Assembly: GCA_947069175.1 (NCBI GenBank)
Contig: CAMTDV010000019.1
Span: forward strand, 75,391,358-75,455,357
From: Scalesia atractyloides
Lineage: Eukaryota > Streptophyta > Magnoliopsida > Asterales > Asteraceae
Direction of reading: 5' to 3'
Length of the DNA stretch: 64,000 bases
This document shows, one piece after another, positions 34,041 to 45,580 of this stretch. The notes beneath the pieces were generated by a model. That model saw only the letters and a list, made by a program, of their open reading frames with translations. It searched no databases and had not been told where the DNA came from. Each line of letters begins with the position of its first letter. Positions within the stretch are counted from its first letter, which is position 1. The position numbers and the translations under genes are program-made.

Positions 34041-35060
34041 ACAGTACCTCTCTCTTTTGTTATGATGGAGAGGTTAGTCCTTGTGGAAGTGAGACATAGC
34101 TCAACTTCTTTAAATGATGAAATTGAAATATGTTGAAATGTATGATGAACAAACTTCGACCAAGACATTACTAAATCCTACATGGAACTTCTCATAACCG
34201 CCTGATAATGCCTCTGATCCTTTGGCAAGAATACTTATATATAGGAAGTACCAGCGGCGTATCCACCATATTCTCGTCAAATTTTCATTGGTTTTATCCG
34301 CAAGTTATGATTAGTTCTATGTGACTCTAATACAAACACAACAACCAAAACTTGAGTCTCAATTCTGATAGCATACATGTTTGATTAGTGACAGTTCCTC
34401 TCTCGTTTGTTGTGATGGAGAGGTTAGTCTATGTAGAAATGGAACACAATCCAATTTCTTTAGATGATGATATGATATGAATGTTAAATCAGTGAATGTA
34501 ACGCAAATTTCAACCAAGACAATACTAAATCCTACATGGAACTTCTCATAACCGCCTGATAATGCCTCTGATTCTTTGACAAGAATACTTATATATAGGA
34601 AGTACCAGCGGCGTATCCACCATATTCTTGTCAAATTTTCATTGACCGCAAGTTATGATTAGTTCTATGTGACTCTAATACAAACACAACAACCAAAACT
34701 TGAGTCTCAATTCTGATAGTATACATGTTTGATTGATGACAATACCTCTCTCGTTTGTTATGATGGAGAGGTTAGTCTATGTAGAAATGGAACACAAACC
34801 AATTTCTTTAGGTGATGAGATGCTATAAATGCTAAATCAATGAGTACGAAAACAAACTTCAATCAAGACAAAACTAAATTCTACAGGGAACTTCTCATAA
34901 CCGCCAGATAATGCCTCTGATCCTTTGGCAAGAATACTTATATATAGGAAGTACCAGCGGCGTATCCACCATATTCTTGTCCAATTTTCATTGGCTTTAT
35001 CCTTAAGCTATGATTGGTTCTATGTGATTCTAAAACATAAACAAACACAATCAAACAAAG
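34041..35060 (-). repeat. Hairpin-repeat array, 5' part
   Basis: Three units with the conserved hairpin (34223-34279, 34577-34632, 34926-34981), at a pitch of about 350 bp. ACCTCTC/GAGAGGT hairpins occur near 34046, 34393 and 34745. It sits directly downstream of gag on the minus strand. Confidence 0.75.
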
Positions 35061-35089
35061 CTTGAGATAACATAAAGAAAAACATAAAA

Positions 35090-36475
35090 CTAAGCGATTG
35101 GAGTTGAATCTTGATTTTCGGCGAAGGGGACTAGTTGGGTGGTTTCGTTTGGGCCGTCATTATCTTCAACAGGATTGGCTTTGATGTTGAGAACTCTTCC
35201 TCTTGCTGGTGGCCTAGTGATTAGGTTTCCTTGATTTGCTTGGTTAACTGGGTTTGCTTGAGCTTGGGCGTTTATGATGTTAACCAATCGAGGGCACGTG
35301 TTTCTAAAGTGGGTAGGGTCGCCACAATTGAAACAAGTTCGAACATATGGGAACATGGGGTATTAGGGTTGTTGATAGGTTTGGACCATGTTTTGAGTAG
35401 GGGGTGAGATTTGCTTTTGAGGGGTGCGGCAAACCTTGCTCAAATGACCATAGCGTCCACAATTCGCACATAGTCGACAAGGTAAGGTAGATGGATGGTG
35501 ATAAAAACAGGTGTTACATCGAGGGTGAGGTCCAAGGTATGGTTTCTTATTTGGGTAAGTTGAGTTGGGTGCTACTTGAGTGATTGGGATAGCTTGGATG
35601 GGTATGGCTTGTGAAATTGGTTGATTACGTTGGGTGACAGCGAAAAGTTGCCCATCTCGTTTTCTCTTAAAAATGGGTTGAGAAGGGAATTCGGTTTGGG
35701 TGGAGTTTGAGGTTTCAGTTGATGCTTTATCCTTCTTCTTCTCCTCCTTGAAGTCTTTATTCCGGATGCGGTTCTCTGTGAGCTCTATGGCTAACTCCAT
35801 TGCGGCTTCCTAGGTTACGGGTGTGGTACTTATTACAGAGTCTTGCATTTTTGACGGAAGACCTTGAATGTAGTGCTCGATCAAACGGTAAAGAGGAGTG
35901 AACAAGTTGGGAACCATTTGATTTAACTCGAGGAATCTTTTGTTGTATGTGGTGTGGTCTCCTTCCTTTTGCTTCAACGAATAAAACTCATCTTCTAATT
36001 TCTTGATTTCGCTCCTTGGGCAAAACCGTCTTGTCATGATTTCCTTCAACTCTTCCCAAGTCAAAGTCATAGTATCTTCAACACCTCGTTTGGCCTTCTC
36101 TGTATTCCACCAAGTAAGTGCTATTCCAAATAAACGACCAGTAGCATATCGCACTTTGCGATCATCGGGGCAATCGCAATTTAGAAAAGTGTTCTCCATT
36201 TCTTCAAACCAATGGAGGAGAGCGGTGACACCTTCAGTCCCTTCATATTTTGGAGGGTCGCAGGATTTGAAATGCATGTAGGTGCATTTAGTGGTATTTG
36301 GGGGAGGGTTGTCAATGTTTTGATCTTCTTGGTTGACGGGATTAGCGGTAAGGGCTTGTTGGACTTGAATTATAATGTTGGGTATTACGGCAGCCATTTG
36401 TTGAGCGATTTGGGCAGCCATGCGCTCGCGGGCTTTTCCTGCTCTCATCCTCCTACGGGCGAGGCTAGAAGACAT
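35090..36475 (-). pseudogene. Gag polyprotein of the gag-only element, two nonsense codons
   Basis: One minus-strand frame of 462 codons from ATG at 36473-36475 to the stop at 35090. It is interrupted by TAG at 35810-35812 and TAA at 35363-35365, with no frameshift. The N-terminus is basic (RRRMRAGKARER). Residues about 60-210 form a Retrotrans_gag domain (WWNTEKAKRG, TRRFCPRSE, YNKRFLELNQMVPNL). The C-terminal third carries two CX2CX4HX4C zinc knuckles, then a Pro/Asn/Gln tail. Gag would form the particle and bind RNA. The second stop is C to T at a Gln codon, judged against the plus-strand fragment, and the first is consistent with the same change. With LTRs this similar, the lesions are recent or the copy was made by complementation. 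Confidence 0.85.
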
Positions 36476-37249
36476 CTACAAGGAATATATATCAAGAGTA
36501 TGAGTTGGATGATTTAGGGATCAGGTGTCGTATTTAGGAATGAACATTTATAAAATAAATATAAAATAATAAATCTACTACATCCATAGGATGTCTTGGG
36601 CTTTGCTCGTAATTGGGCCTTGCATGCCGCCATACTTCACCTTCGTAATCATGTGGGCCCCCATGAATACCGGGTTTTTCATATGGTTCGCATGTGCTAG
36701 CCTGGTTACGTACACTAAAACCCGGAGAAAATCGAGAAATATGTATATAACGTATGATATTCGGAATGTGTCCAGGTGTGGACACGGTGACACCTCAAAG
36801 TGGGGTTAGTTCGAACGACGTTTGGTGTGGCATGCTTTGGCCTAATAGGTCCTTTGTACTCTCATCGTTAGTCCCCAGGTAGGCAAACTGGTCCGTTATA
36901 TTGGATTTATACGAATGCCAACCTAGACAGGACGTTCCGACTACCGGTACTTGTACCCTTACAGTTACTACATGCCCGTCGTAGAACTCACTTTGATGAG
37001 ATTTTGAAAAATGAAAAATGCGACAAAATCTTTGAATAACGAAAGTATGAAGATGATTTGAATATGTGAACATTGAAATATGTATGATGAATGTGTATGT
37101 AAGTATGTATGTTTGACTGTAAGTATAAACAAATTGTGAAACAAATAAATATCATAAGTTTGCATGTAACCACATAAACTATTAAAATCTAATCAACTAT
37201 AATATAGGCTCTAAGGGTCTAATAACCTATCCTATATCCATATAGTCAT
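36476..37249 (-). other. Untranslated leader of the complete element
   Basis: About 770 nt between primer site and gag with no conserved frame. Closely similar to 1-795, so this is a family feature likely to hold packaging or translation signals. Confidence 0.65.
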
Positions 37250-37262
37250 GGCTCTGATACCA
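37250..37262 (-). other. Primer binding site (initiator tRNA-Met type)
   Basis: TGGTATCAGAGCC on the minus strand, three bases from the 5' LTR edge. It is the same site as at 796-808 and 50675-50687. Confidence 0.9.
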
Positions 37263-38211
37263 ATCTGTCACAACCCGACCCGCAGCGGAAAAGGTGATCG
37301 AGGCATGATTGGGTTATCATCAAAGCTCATGACATTTATTATAACGTTTCATATTTATTATTACAATTTAAAGGGAAACATACAATCATAATTAAATCAT
37401 GTCCTACACATCATTCTAGACTTCATTATTTTCTTCTAAGGCATTTCCTATGTTTTCCTTGCTTCATCCTGTTCACCTGTATCATGTGTAAAAAATGGTT
37501 TTTGGATTAACAAAAAGTTGGCGAGTGAATCTTATGAAAAACATTTGTACAAATTTATTGAATTGATAAAATAAAGTGCGTAACCACATATGAGTAAATA
37601 TGGATGTAAACTTATTCACAAAACACTTAATATTAAATAATGCACAACATACAATAATAGATTGTTTTGAGGCACGCGTTGCTCAACTCGTCTCCCACGA
37701 GGAACTGATGGGCCTAATGAATGATTTGCATACAACTTGACAATATGAAATACATAACTACAAACAACATTTACATTCTAAGTTTAAGTCATAATATGGT
37801 ATGGCACGAGTTTGAATAAACGAATTAGTTTTTAGTGACACATGATACACCCCAAAACGTGTAATTAAAAAGGGGAGTTGTAAGATTCACTCACAGTGGG
37901 TGCGTTCGGTTGATGATGTTGAATGCGCACGAAGTTGGATTTAACCACGAGTGAAACTAACCTAGATAATAACATAATGGTTCGGTAAATAAGCGGATTT
38001 TATTAATCAATTTTAGTAGGATTATTGGATATATTTTTTTGAGTTTAAAGCTATTTTCTAACTTTAAAAATGTTATTTTTAAGTATTTTTAAGTATTTTT
38101 AATTGATTTTTAAATAAAATAAATAAATAAAAATAATAAAAAAATGTTGACTTTTTGACCGTTGACTTGTTGACCGTTGACCTGTTGACCGGTTTTATTG
38201 TGTAACTGTAT

Positions 38212-38286
38212 GCGCCGGGCAGGACTCGAACCCGAGACCTCCCGTTCGCATGCACGCAGCTCTACCAACTGAGCTACGTTTCTAAC
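38212..38286 (-). tRNA. tRNA-like module D of LTR copy 4
   Basis: Same as copy 2 module D apart from single-base changes in the anticodon-arm position and at the 5' flank. Confidence 0.55.
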
Positions 38287-38380
38287 CCGAAATATTTCTG
38301 TTTTTAATTATATTTATATACTAATTGAATTAATCCGAAAATCATTTATTTTAAAAACGATTTTAATGCATCGGCTCGGT

Positions 38381-38450
38381 GCTCGCCACAGGTCTCGAAC
38401 CCGGGACCTGTGGGTGGCACACAGTCCACCGCTGGACTGTGTGTCTAACT
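38381..38450 (-). tRNA. tRNA-like module C of LTR copy 4
   Basis: Indistinguishable by eye from the copy 2 module C, including the full palindrome. Confidence 0.5.
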
Positions 38451-38540
38451 TGGTAAATAATCTGGTTTTTATTATACTTAACATCTTACTGAAGTTAACC
38501 CGGTTCGGTCTCTAAAAAAGGCATTTTATTTCTGTGAAGG

Positions 38541-38619
38541 TGCGTGTGTCAAGAATCGAACTCGGGACGTTAGGCATATTGTTTGCACACAGTCCACCAC
38601 TGGACTGTGTGTCTAACCC
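38541..38619 (-). tRNA. tRNA-like module B of LTR copy 4
   Basis: Indistinguishable by eye from the copy 2 module B, with the GTGG loop. Confidence 0.5.
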
Positions 38620-39325
38620 GTTCATAAAACTGTTTTTAATTAATCTTATATCATATCAGTACTTCGTCTTCTTCGTTAAACTTAACCAGAATCGATGTCC
38701 GACTGTTTTGACAAAAATAATCAGTTTCTTTAGCGTGTTGTGATTAATTACATGTGAGATTAATAAAAACGAGAGAGATTAGATGTAAGATATACCGAAC
38801 AGAGATCCTCTGTTTCGCCGGCGAAATTTCCGATAACAGCAGGTTATTCCGACGACGTTTATCTTGCGGCAGAAGGTCTTCAGGAAACTTGAGGTGAGTG
38901 TGGGTGACTTCGGTATGAGCTCTAGGTGTTCTGTTTTTAGAGTAAGGCACAGAAGTGAAGGGGTTCGGTTTTCCGGCGAGTTGCAGAAACTTTCCGGCGA
39001 GTGAAACTTCGTCGAGAATGGGTGTGATCGTGAGCGAAAAGGCTATCAGAGGTTAGAGGGTGCATTTATAGGAAAGAATCGAGATGCATGTGGTCTGATT
39101 TCAGTCTTGATTCATGGGTCAATAACTTTTCCGGCGGTTATGACTTGTGTCGCGGACTGGACATCGGTTATAACCGATGTTAAGGTTAATGCGTCGGTTA
39201 AAACAGAAGAAACCGTCCAATCTCGGCGAAATCGTCGGGATTTCCGACGACTGCGATTTGGGCGCGTCAGTTTGAATTCGAGTTTGTGTATTTGCATTAA
39301 TTGTTTCTAATAATAAACAAGAAAC

Positions 39326-39405
39326 ACAAGTGGCGGAGTGGTTGGAAGGATATGTGTTAAGGCTTTGAAGTTTACCCATCTGACCCGGGTTCGAAACCCG
39401 GCAGC
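39326..39405 (+). tRNA. tRNA-like module A of LTR copy 4 (antisense to LTR)
   Basis: Same as copy 2 module A with one base changed just before the T-arm (CCATCTGACCC against CCAGCTGACCC). Confidence 0.58.
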
Positions 39406-39592
39406 ATTGTTTTATTTTTATTTCATTAATTTTAATACTTTTTCAAATATAACTTTTATAATCCAATATACTTATTAATTATGTATCGTTTAAAATTAAT
39501 TTGGGCATTAAATACGCCACGAAATTTTTAACTGATCGTTCGGTTAATAAACGGAGCGGGTTTGGTAAATCCGGTCTTTGACGGATGTTACA

Positions 39593-41328
39593 GTACAAAT
39601 ATCCTATCAGCACGGTTCATAATCAGCAGAAAATATGATGAGTTGCCAAATAACGTGTACAGCCAAATGGTGAATGTCCAAACAATGATGAGGTAGTAGC
39701 CCCATAACTTAACCCGTTGCCAATAAATATGTGGCGCACGACCAAGTACTAGTGTGCCGCATTGCTGAGTGACCATGAGTGGTTGTATAAAGAGTAGACC
39801 CGTATAGGTTACAAGATGTAGCCTCTAGCTAAACAGATATGTAGCGCAAGGCTGAATGATATGGCATGTCGCCCAATACAGGGGCAACATGTGGTCGAAC
39901 AATGGTGTAAAACGTAAGACACGTGCTTTTCAGGTTGTGTTTACAATTAAACTGTAAATTTTTCTTCTTTATTTCTGGGAAAGTCCATTGCTGATATGGC
40001 GTAGTGTGCTTGCTTGTATGTTTTCGAATAATTCAATCATTTATGTGGCACCATGTAAATCCTCTAGTTTGTTGCTACTAAACTGAATTAGTAGCCTTGA
40101 ACTTAAATGTTAAGTGCTGAAAAGCAACAGTACTCATAAAAGTATGTCACATGTGTGACAACAAAATTAGTATGCAAATATATATATAAAAGCATAATAT
40201 TTGAGCCTTCTTGTCAAGTAAGAGCCATACGCTTTAAGAAATATACTGTGCTTCAAGCAATATTTTAGCAATGGTAAGAGTCGTACCAAAATTTATGCCC
40301 ATCAACAGGGGATATTCAGTACGTTAGGACTGAAACGACAGATTCTGATGAACATGTCTAGTAATGGTAGTTCATGAGGTCAAAGCTGCTTGCTTATAGG
40401 TCATCCGATGAGCATGCCATATAACAAGGCTCCATGTTGCTAACTATATTAGTGAAGTTATAAGAAATGCGTACCAAGTTTCCAGCCAGGCCCAGCACAC
40501 TGGAAAAGTTAAGCAACTTTTATAAAAAGATTTAGAGTTTCCAACAGGTTAACCTGGCCCATAGATAGTGCGACTTAGTAGATCCTTTGATAAGCGAATA
40601 GCATGATCATATAGATCATTAGACAATGAGATTTACAGTAAAATCCTCCGTTTCAATGTATATGCTGCATAATTAGTACCCAAGTCGTCGTAAGATTCTA
40701 TAAAAAGGAGTACTTAAATAAGAGTTATACCGAACCCTCGCCCTTAATAGCCGAGGGCATTTGGTGTAATTATCATGGCGTCTAAAAATTACAATCCTAT
40801 CTAACGGGCCTGTCATAGTAGCATTGCGCCATGCCAACCCCCGAGTTAAGTGTTGTTGAATGTGTTAGCAGCCTTGGGCTTTAGTGATAAGCGTTCGAAA
40901 GCAATAATGCGAGTACATGTTGTATGTTCAAGAATTGTTGAACAAATCATAAACAAGTGCGGAATGATGGTGAAACCTTCTGTTCTCGCCTTTTGCTTTG
41001 AGCACTTTACCCTTGTTTGTAAGTAGTCCTTCGTGACTACGTCCTTGGGTGAAGGTCATTAGGTGTGTGAACAAAAGGTCCAAACCGGGATACTCGGACT
41101 TGGTGGTGGCGTCCAATAATAGTGGTGCCAACTTTGCCATTCTGTTCAAGTTGTAGAGTCCAATGCGAACCATATCTTTTTGTGTAAGAGTTGTTCAGTG
41201 CATGGACTAAATGTCATGCCCCGGATGTTTGCCTGTATTCCGTCTATCCGACATGTTGCTTATCAGGCAGACAAGTTGCCTACAAAGGAGTCATTCATCA
41301 AGTATATAACATGACAAATGAGTTTGCA
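39593..41328. other. Degenerate host repeat locus, segment 2
   Basis: Resumes the locus interrupted at 26216. No intact gene. Contains a decayed minus-strand coding patch (40928-41173). It ends TTGCA, the left target duplication of the solo LTR. Confidence 0.5.
40928..41173 (-). pseudogene. Decayed coding patch, paralogous to 62333-62570
   Basis: The minus-strand frame contains LYNLNRMAKLAPLLLDATTK and PGLDLLFTHLMTFTQG. The order L-NL, LLD-TK, then a D-L-[VF] stretch parallels the 62333-62570 patch, so I read both as remains of one retroelement-like protein. Family not recognised. Confidence 0.35.
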
Positions 41329-41515
41329 TGTAACATTCGTCGAAAAACGGGTTTTCAAAACCCGCTTCGTTTATTAATCAAATATCCAGTTATAATTTTT
41401 CGTTGCGTATTTATTGCTCAAATTAATTTTAAACGATACATAATTAATAAATATATTAGAATTTAAAAACCATAATTTATAAATAATAATAAATAGTGAG
41501 AAAAAAATAAAATGG

Positions 41516-41582
41516 GGACGCCGGGTTTCGAACCTGGGTCACCCACAAACCCAAACACACAACACACCACTCCGCTACACAC
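41516..41582 (-). tRNA. tRNA-like module A of LTR copy 5 (antisense to LTR)
   Basis: T-arm CAGGTTCGAAACCCGG intact but the D-arm region is reduced (GTAGCGGAGTGG). Shortest of the A modules. Confidence 0.48.
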
Positions 41583-42452
41583 TGCTGTTGTGATAATCAA
41601 GGAAACAAATAAGACTTATAATAAAACCCGAAAGTCAAATCCAGTAATCAGCGCGCCCAGACTAGTCGTCACCGGAAAAATAGGCAATCCGCGATTCTTG
41701 CCATTTTCCTTTTGACTAAAACACGATAACCGACTTCGACATCGGTTATAACCGATGTCTAACCATCAATTTCGTTACAACCGCCGGAAAGTCTTTAATC
41801 ACGAATCAAGACTAAATTCAAACCCAATTCAGCCTGCTTCCACTATAAATACCCACTTGAACACTCTGGAAATCCTTTCGCTCAGAACCACGATCGTTTC
41901 CGAAGCTTTATTCATCCCAAAACACGTCGCCGGAGATATTCTGCATTCGCCGGACTTTCACCGGAAAACCGAGACTTACTTCAAATCGGTAAAATTCTTG
42001 ACTCTTTTGTTTGTAATCCATTATTCGGCATGTATTAACCTAAATCGTTCAACCATAATCTGTTTCAGACAACGTTGCCGGAAATTCCCACACTCACCGG
42101 AAAATCACTGAAAATCCGAAGTCTCACTGTCGATCGGTACAATCATCTAAACCCTCTTGATATCTCTTGTTTAGTAACTTAATTGCACAACACATTGATC
42201 AAAACTGTTAATCAATTCACTCAGCCGAAAGCACCAATCAGAGCCGACGACTCTTGCCGGAAATCTGAGAAAACATTCTGTTTTGGTACATTTTATTCCA
42301 TAATCTTCTTTATCTATTTAATTCCAACCAATTATAAGTCTTGATGATCAATTTAAACAGAACAGTCGGACTTCACTGTTCTGTGTCTTTGTAAACGAAG
42401 AAGATGAAGTCGAGTATAGGTTTAAATATAATTAAAACTGGATATTCGAACG

Positions 42453-42528
42453 GGTTAGACACACAGTCCAGCGGTGGACTGTGTGCACAAACAATACACA
42501 CGTCCCGGGTTCGAATCGCACACGTTAC
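42453..42528 (+). tRNA. tRNA-like module B of LTR copy 5
   Basis: Perfect GTCC/GGAC palindrome followed by CCCGGGTTCGAATCGC. Confidence 0.52.
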
Positions 42529-42621
42529 CGACTTTTTGAAATAAAACCAACATTTTTAAAACTTAATCAGATCAAGTCACAGAATGTTTATAAGAATAAT
42601 ATAATCCATAAGTTAAATAGA

Positions 42622-42698
42622 TTTGACACACAGCCCAACTGGTTGGGCTGTGCGCACTCGAACCGAAGGACCCGAGTTCGACTCCGGGTCCCTGCAAC
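42622..42698 (+). tRNA. tRNA-like module C of LTR copy 5
   Basis: Palindrome in the CACAGCCCAA-CTGG-TTGGGCTGTG form, shared with copy 1. T-arm CCGAGTTCGACTCCGG is a near-perfect stem. Confidence 0.55.
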
Positions 42699-42790
42699 TG
42701 GTTCGGCCATATAAATCATTTTTAATAAAAAACCAAATAAGTTTAAAATTTATTTAGTATATAAATATAATTAAATCAGAGAATATTTCA

Positions 42791-42866
42791 GGTTAGACAC
42801 GTAGCTCAGTTGGTAGAGCTGCGTGCACGTATACGAGAGGTCCCGAGTTCGAACCTCACTCAGCGC
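42791..42866 (+). tRNA. tRNA-like module D of LTR copy 5
   Basis: A-box exact, T-arm CCGAGTTCGAACCTC. The anticodon-arm position reads GTGCACGTATACG. Confidence 0.55.
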
Positions 42867-43864
42867 ATATAAAAACACAGTCCAACCGGTCAACGGTCAA
42901 CGGTCAAAAAGTCAAACTTTTTTATTTCTTTTTATTTATTTATTTAATCAGAAAATTATTTAAAAATACTTAAAAATAAGATTTTTAAAGCTAGAAAATT
43001 TCCTTAAACTCACAAAAATAAATCTAAAAATCCCATTAAGAGTACGAATTAAAAGTATTAATCTCAAATAAAATCCATTTATTTACCGAATCATTTCGTT
43101 ATTATTTTAGGTTAGTTTTTCCCTCGTCGATCAAATCCTAAAATTCGTGCGCATCCAACGTCATCAAAGAACGCACCCAATGTGAGTGAATCTCTATCAA
43201 ATCCCCGTTTTAATCATGTTTTAGGGTGTATCATGTGTCGTTTAATTCTTTATTATATTTAAACACTTGTGCATACATCATATCTGTGATCAAATGTGTA
43301 TCAATTGTTGTGTGGATTATATGTAATTTGGATTTACCATTTTCAGTGCACGCATATCATTAGGCCCATCAGTTCCCCGTGGGAGACGGGTTGAGCATCA
43401 GGTGCCTCATAAGATCGGCTCCGTTTGATTGAGCCTTGATCTCACATTCATCATCATTCATATCATATACTCATTCAAGTGGTTTGTGTTTGTTTACTTA
43501 TATATGTTTGCTCACATGTGATTATTGCACAAATTTTCCATAATAAATAAAACAAGAAAATAACAACAATGTTTTATCAAGGTTCACTCGCCAACTTTTG
43601 TTGACCCAAAATATCCCCCGTTTTACATATGATACAGGTGATCCAGCTGAGGCAAGAAACACATAGGAAGGCCTAGAAGAATAAATCAGTTTAAGCTTGG
43701 ATTATTTACATAGTTTCATTTCCTTGTAATTGTATGAATTTTGATTTGGATATTTAAGTTGTAATTTGAATTTAATAAATATGAAACATTTTAGTAAACA
43801 TCATGAGCTTTGGTGATAACCCAATTATGCCCCGACTCTTATTCCGCTGCGGGTCGGGGTGTGA

Positions 43865-43979
43865 CATTGCCGATAAGTGTATAGCTTGGATGATAGATCA
43901 TCCGGTAAGTGTAAAAGGTGAAAATACGCATTCTAATAAATGTGTAGCAATGAATATAGATCAGCTAGTAAGTGCGTTG
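43865..43979. other. Degenerate host repeat locus, segment 3
   Basis: A 115-bp sliver of the host locus between the solo LTR and the chromovirus. It ends CGTTG, the left target duplication of the chromovirus. Confidence 0.5.
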
Positions 43980-44502
43980 TGTGACACTCGGCTACTTAGG
44001 CTGTCCCGTACAAATGTAACACGTGTCATGAATGAATAAAAGGCCGTATTTGATTATTATGATGTTTACATATGGTATTTGATGTGTTGGTAAATCCAAA
44101 GTTTGATAAAAATTACGTTGGCAATATTAAGATAAACGCTTATCGCGTAAAGGTTAAAATGCGAAACGAACGTCGGTGATCGCCGGATAATGTTAAAATC
44201 CCAAAAATTGTCCATTATGAGTTAAATAATATATTTAATCATAATCGTGAGGAAAAATAATTTAAAACGCTAAGAAACTCTATTTTTCGAGTTTAAACGC
44301 GTACTGCGCGATACTATACATATCTTGTAACATCCGTCGAAAAACGGATTTTCAAAACCCGCTTCGTTTATTAATCGAATAGTCAGTTTCAAATTTTCGT
44401 TGCTTATTTAATGCTCATTTTCATTTTAAACAATACATAACTAATAAACATTTTAGAATATGGAAACTAAAATTGTTAAAAAGTAAAAATAAAATGAAAA
44501 TA

Positions 44503-44573
44503 GGCTGCCGGGTTTCGAACCCGGGTCAGCCGGAAGACACAACCAACACACAACTTAACCACTCCGCCACTTA
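44503..44573 (-). tRNA. tRNA-like module A of LTR copy 6 (antisense to LTR)
   Basis: Minus strand: GTGGCGGAGTGGTTAAG head and perfect CCGGGTTCGAAACCCGG T-arm, preceded by CCGGCTGA. Confidence 0.58.
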
Positions 44574-45414
44574 GTTCTTTTGTGTAAACAAGGAAACAAA
44601 TAAAACTTAAGTTCCCCGTGAATTCATCTGTTGCGCCAAAACTGAAACCGATCATCGGCTTTCAACCATCCAGAGACGTTTGAGTGATCGCTAATTACTG
44701 ATTATAACCGATAAATCCATTACAACCCACGTTCTTAATCAATTCCGACTTCAATGAACTCGCTTCATATGATTTTGAGTTTTGAAAACCGAAATCATAT
44801 TTCTCCTGTTTTACACTGCCAATTTCATCGTCTCATAACTTGGAAACACTCACAGAACCTTCAATTTCATTTGCGCTCAAATTTTTGTTCGTCGGAAACG
44901 TTATCTGATATCGCCGGACTTTCGCCGGAAAACCGTGACATTCATCGAATCGGTAAATTTCTCAATTCTTTCATCTTCTATCCATTGTTAGACTTATACT
45001 AACGTAAATCCTTCAACCAGATTCGGTCCCAGACGACGTTACCGGATATTCAGCAATCGCCGGAAAATCTCTGGATATTTCCGAAAACACGCTGTGAATC
45101 GGTACAAACATCTAAACTCTCTGATAATTCTTGTTTAGTCACTTAATTTCACAATTAGTTAATCAAAATTGTTAATTGGTCCGCTCAGACGGAATTCATA
45201 AACAGAGCCGACGACCTTTGCCGGAGTTCTGAGAAAATCATCTTTCCGGTACATTCATTTCCAAAACCTTCTTTATCCATTTCATTTTAATCATTTATAT
45301 GTCCGTTAATCGAATTAAACAAGAACAGTCGAATAATTGTTGTTCTGTGTCTTTGAACGAAGAAGATGAAGTCTGATCAGTCTATGAATATAATTAAAAT
45401 CGGTGTTTTAAACG

Positions 45415-45487
45415 AGTTAGACACACAGTCCAGCGGTGGACTGTGTGCATTTCATGCTATTGATACCGAGTTCGATTCTTACACATA
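45415..45487 (+). tRNA. tRNA-like module B of LTR copy 6
   Basis: Full GTCC/GGAC palindrome. The T-arm is degraded (CCGAGTTCGATTC). Confidence 0.48.
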
Positions 45488-45580
45488 AACGGTTCCTGCG
45501 ATAAATCCCAATTTTTTTGAAAGGCCCCAGAACACCTTCCAGTTAGTATATAAGATTAATAAAAACAAGTATTTTAACCA

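Larger units (their letters stand above)
26217..39592 (-). mobile_element. Complete gag-only LTR retrotransposon (TR-GAG type)
   Basis: A 13,376-bp insertion with perfect 5-bp duplications GTACA at 26212-26216 and 39593-39597. Its LTRs (26217-28541 and 37266-39592) are nearly identical by eye, so it is recent. Minus-strand order is 5' LTR, primer site, leader, gag, hairpin-repeat array, polypurine tract, 3' LTR. No protease, reverse transcriptase, RNase H or integrase motif occurs anywhere inside, so it must be mobilised in trans. An inverted partial element (29814-34040) of the same family is embedded in the interior. Confidence 0.88.
37266..39592 (-). repeat. LTR copy 4 (5' LTR of the complete element)
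   Basis: 2327 bp. The first bases on the plus strand differ from its partner (TGTCACAACC against TGTCACACCC). TATAAATG lies at complement(39063..39070). Long stretches, including all of the A-B-C interval, look identical to LTR copy 2. Confidence 0.9.
41329..43864 (+). repeat. LTR copy 5, solo LTR
   Basis: 2536 bp from TGTAACATTCG to GGGGTGTGACA with no primer site or polypurine tract at either edge. Flanks TTGCA (41324-41328) and TTGCC (43865-43869) differ by one base. TATAAATA at 41844-41851 puts U3 at about 515 bp. A solo LTR left by recombination between a former pair. Confidence 0.85.

Noticed and set aside
36003..36517. Plus-strand frames over the gag-only element
   Set aside because: Antisense shadows of the minus-strand gag coding frame.
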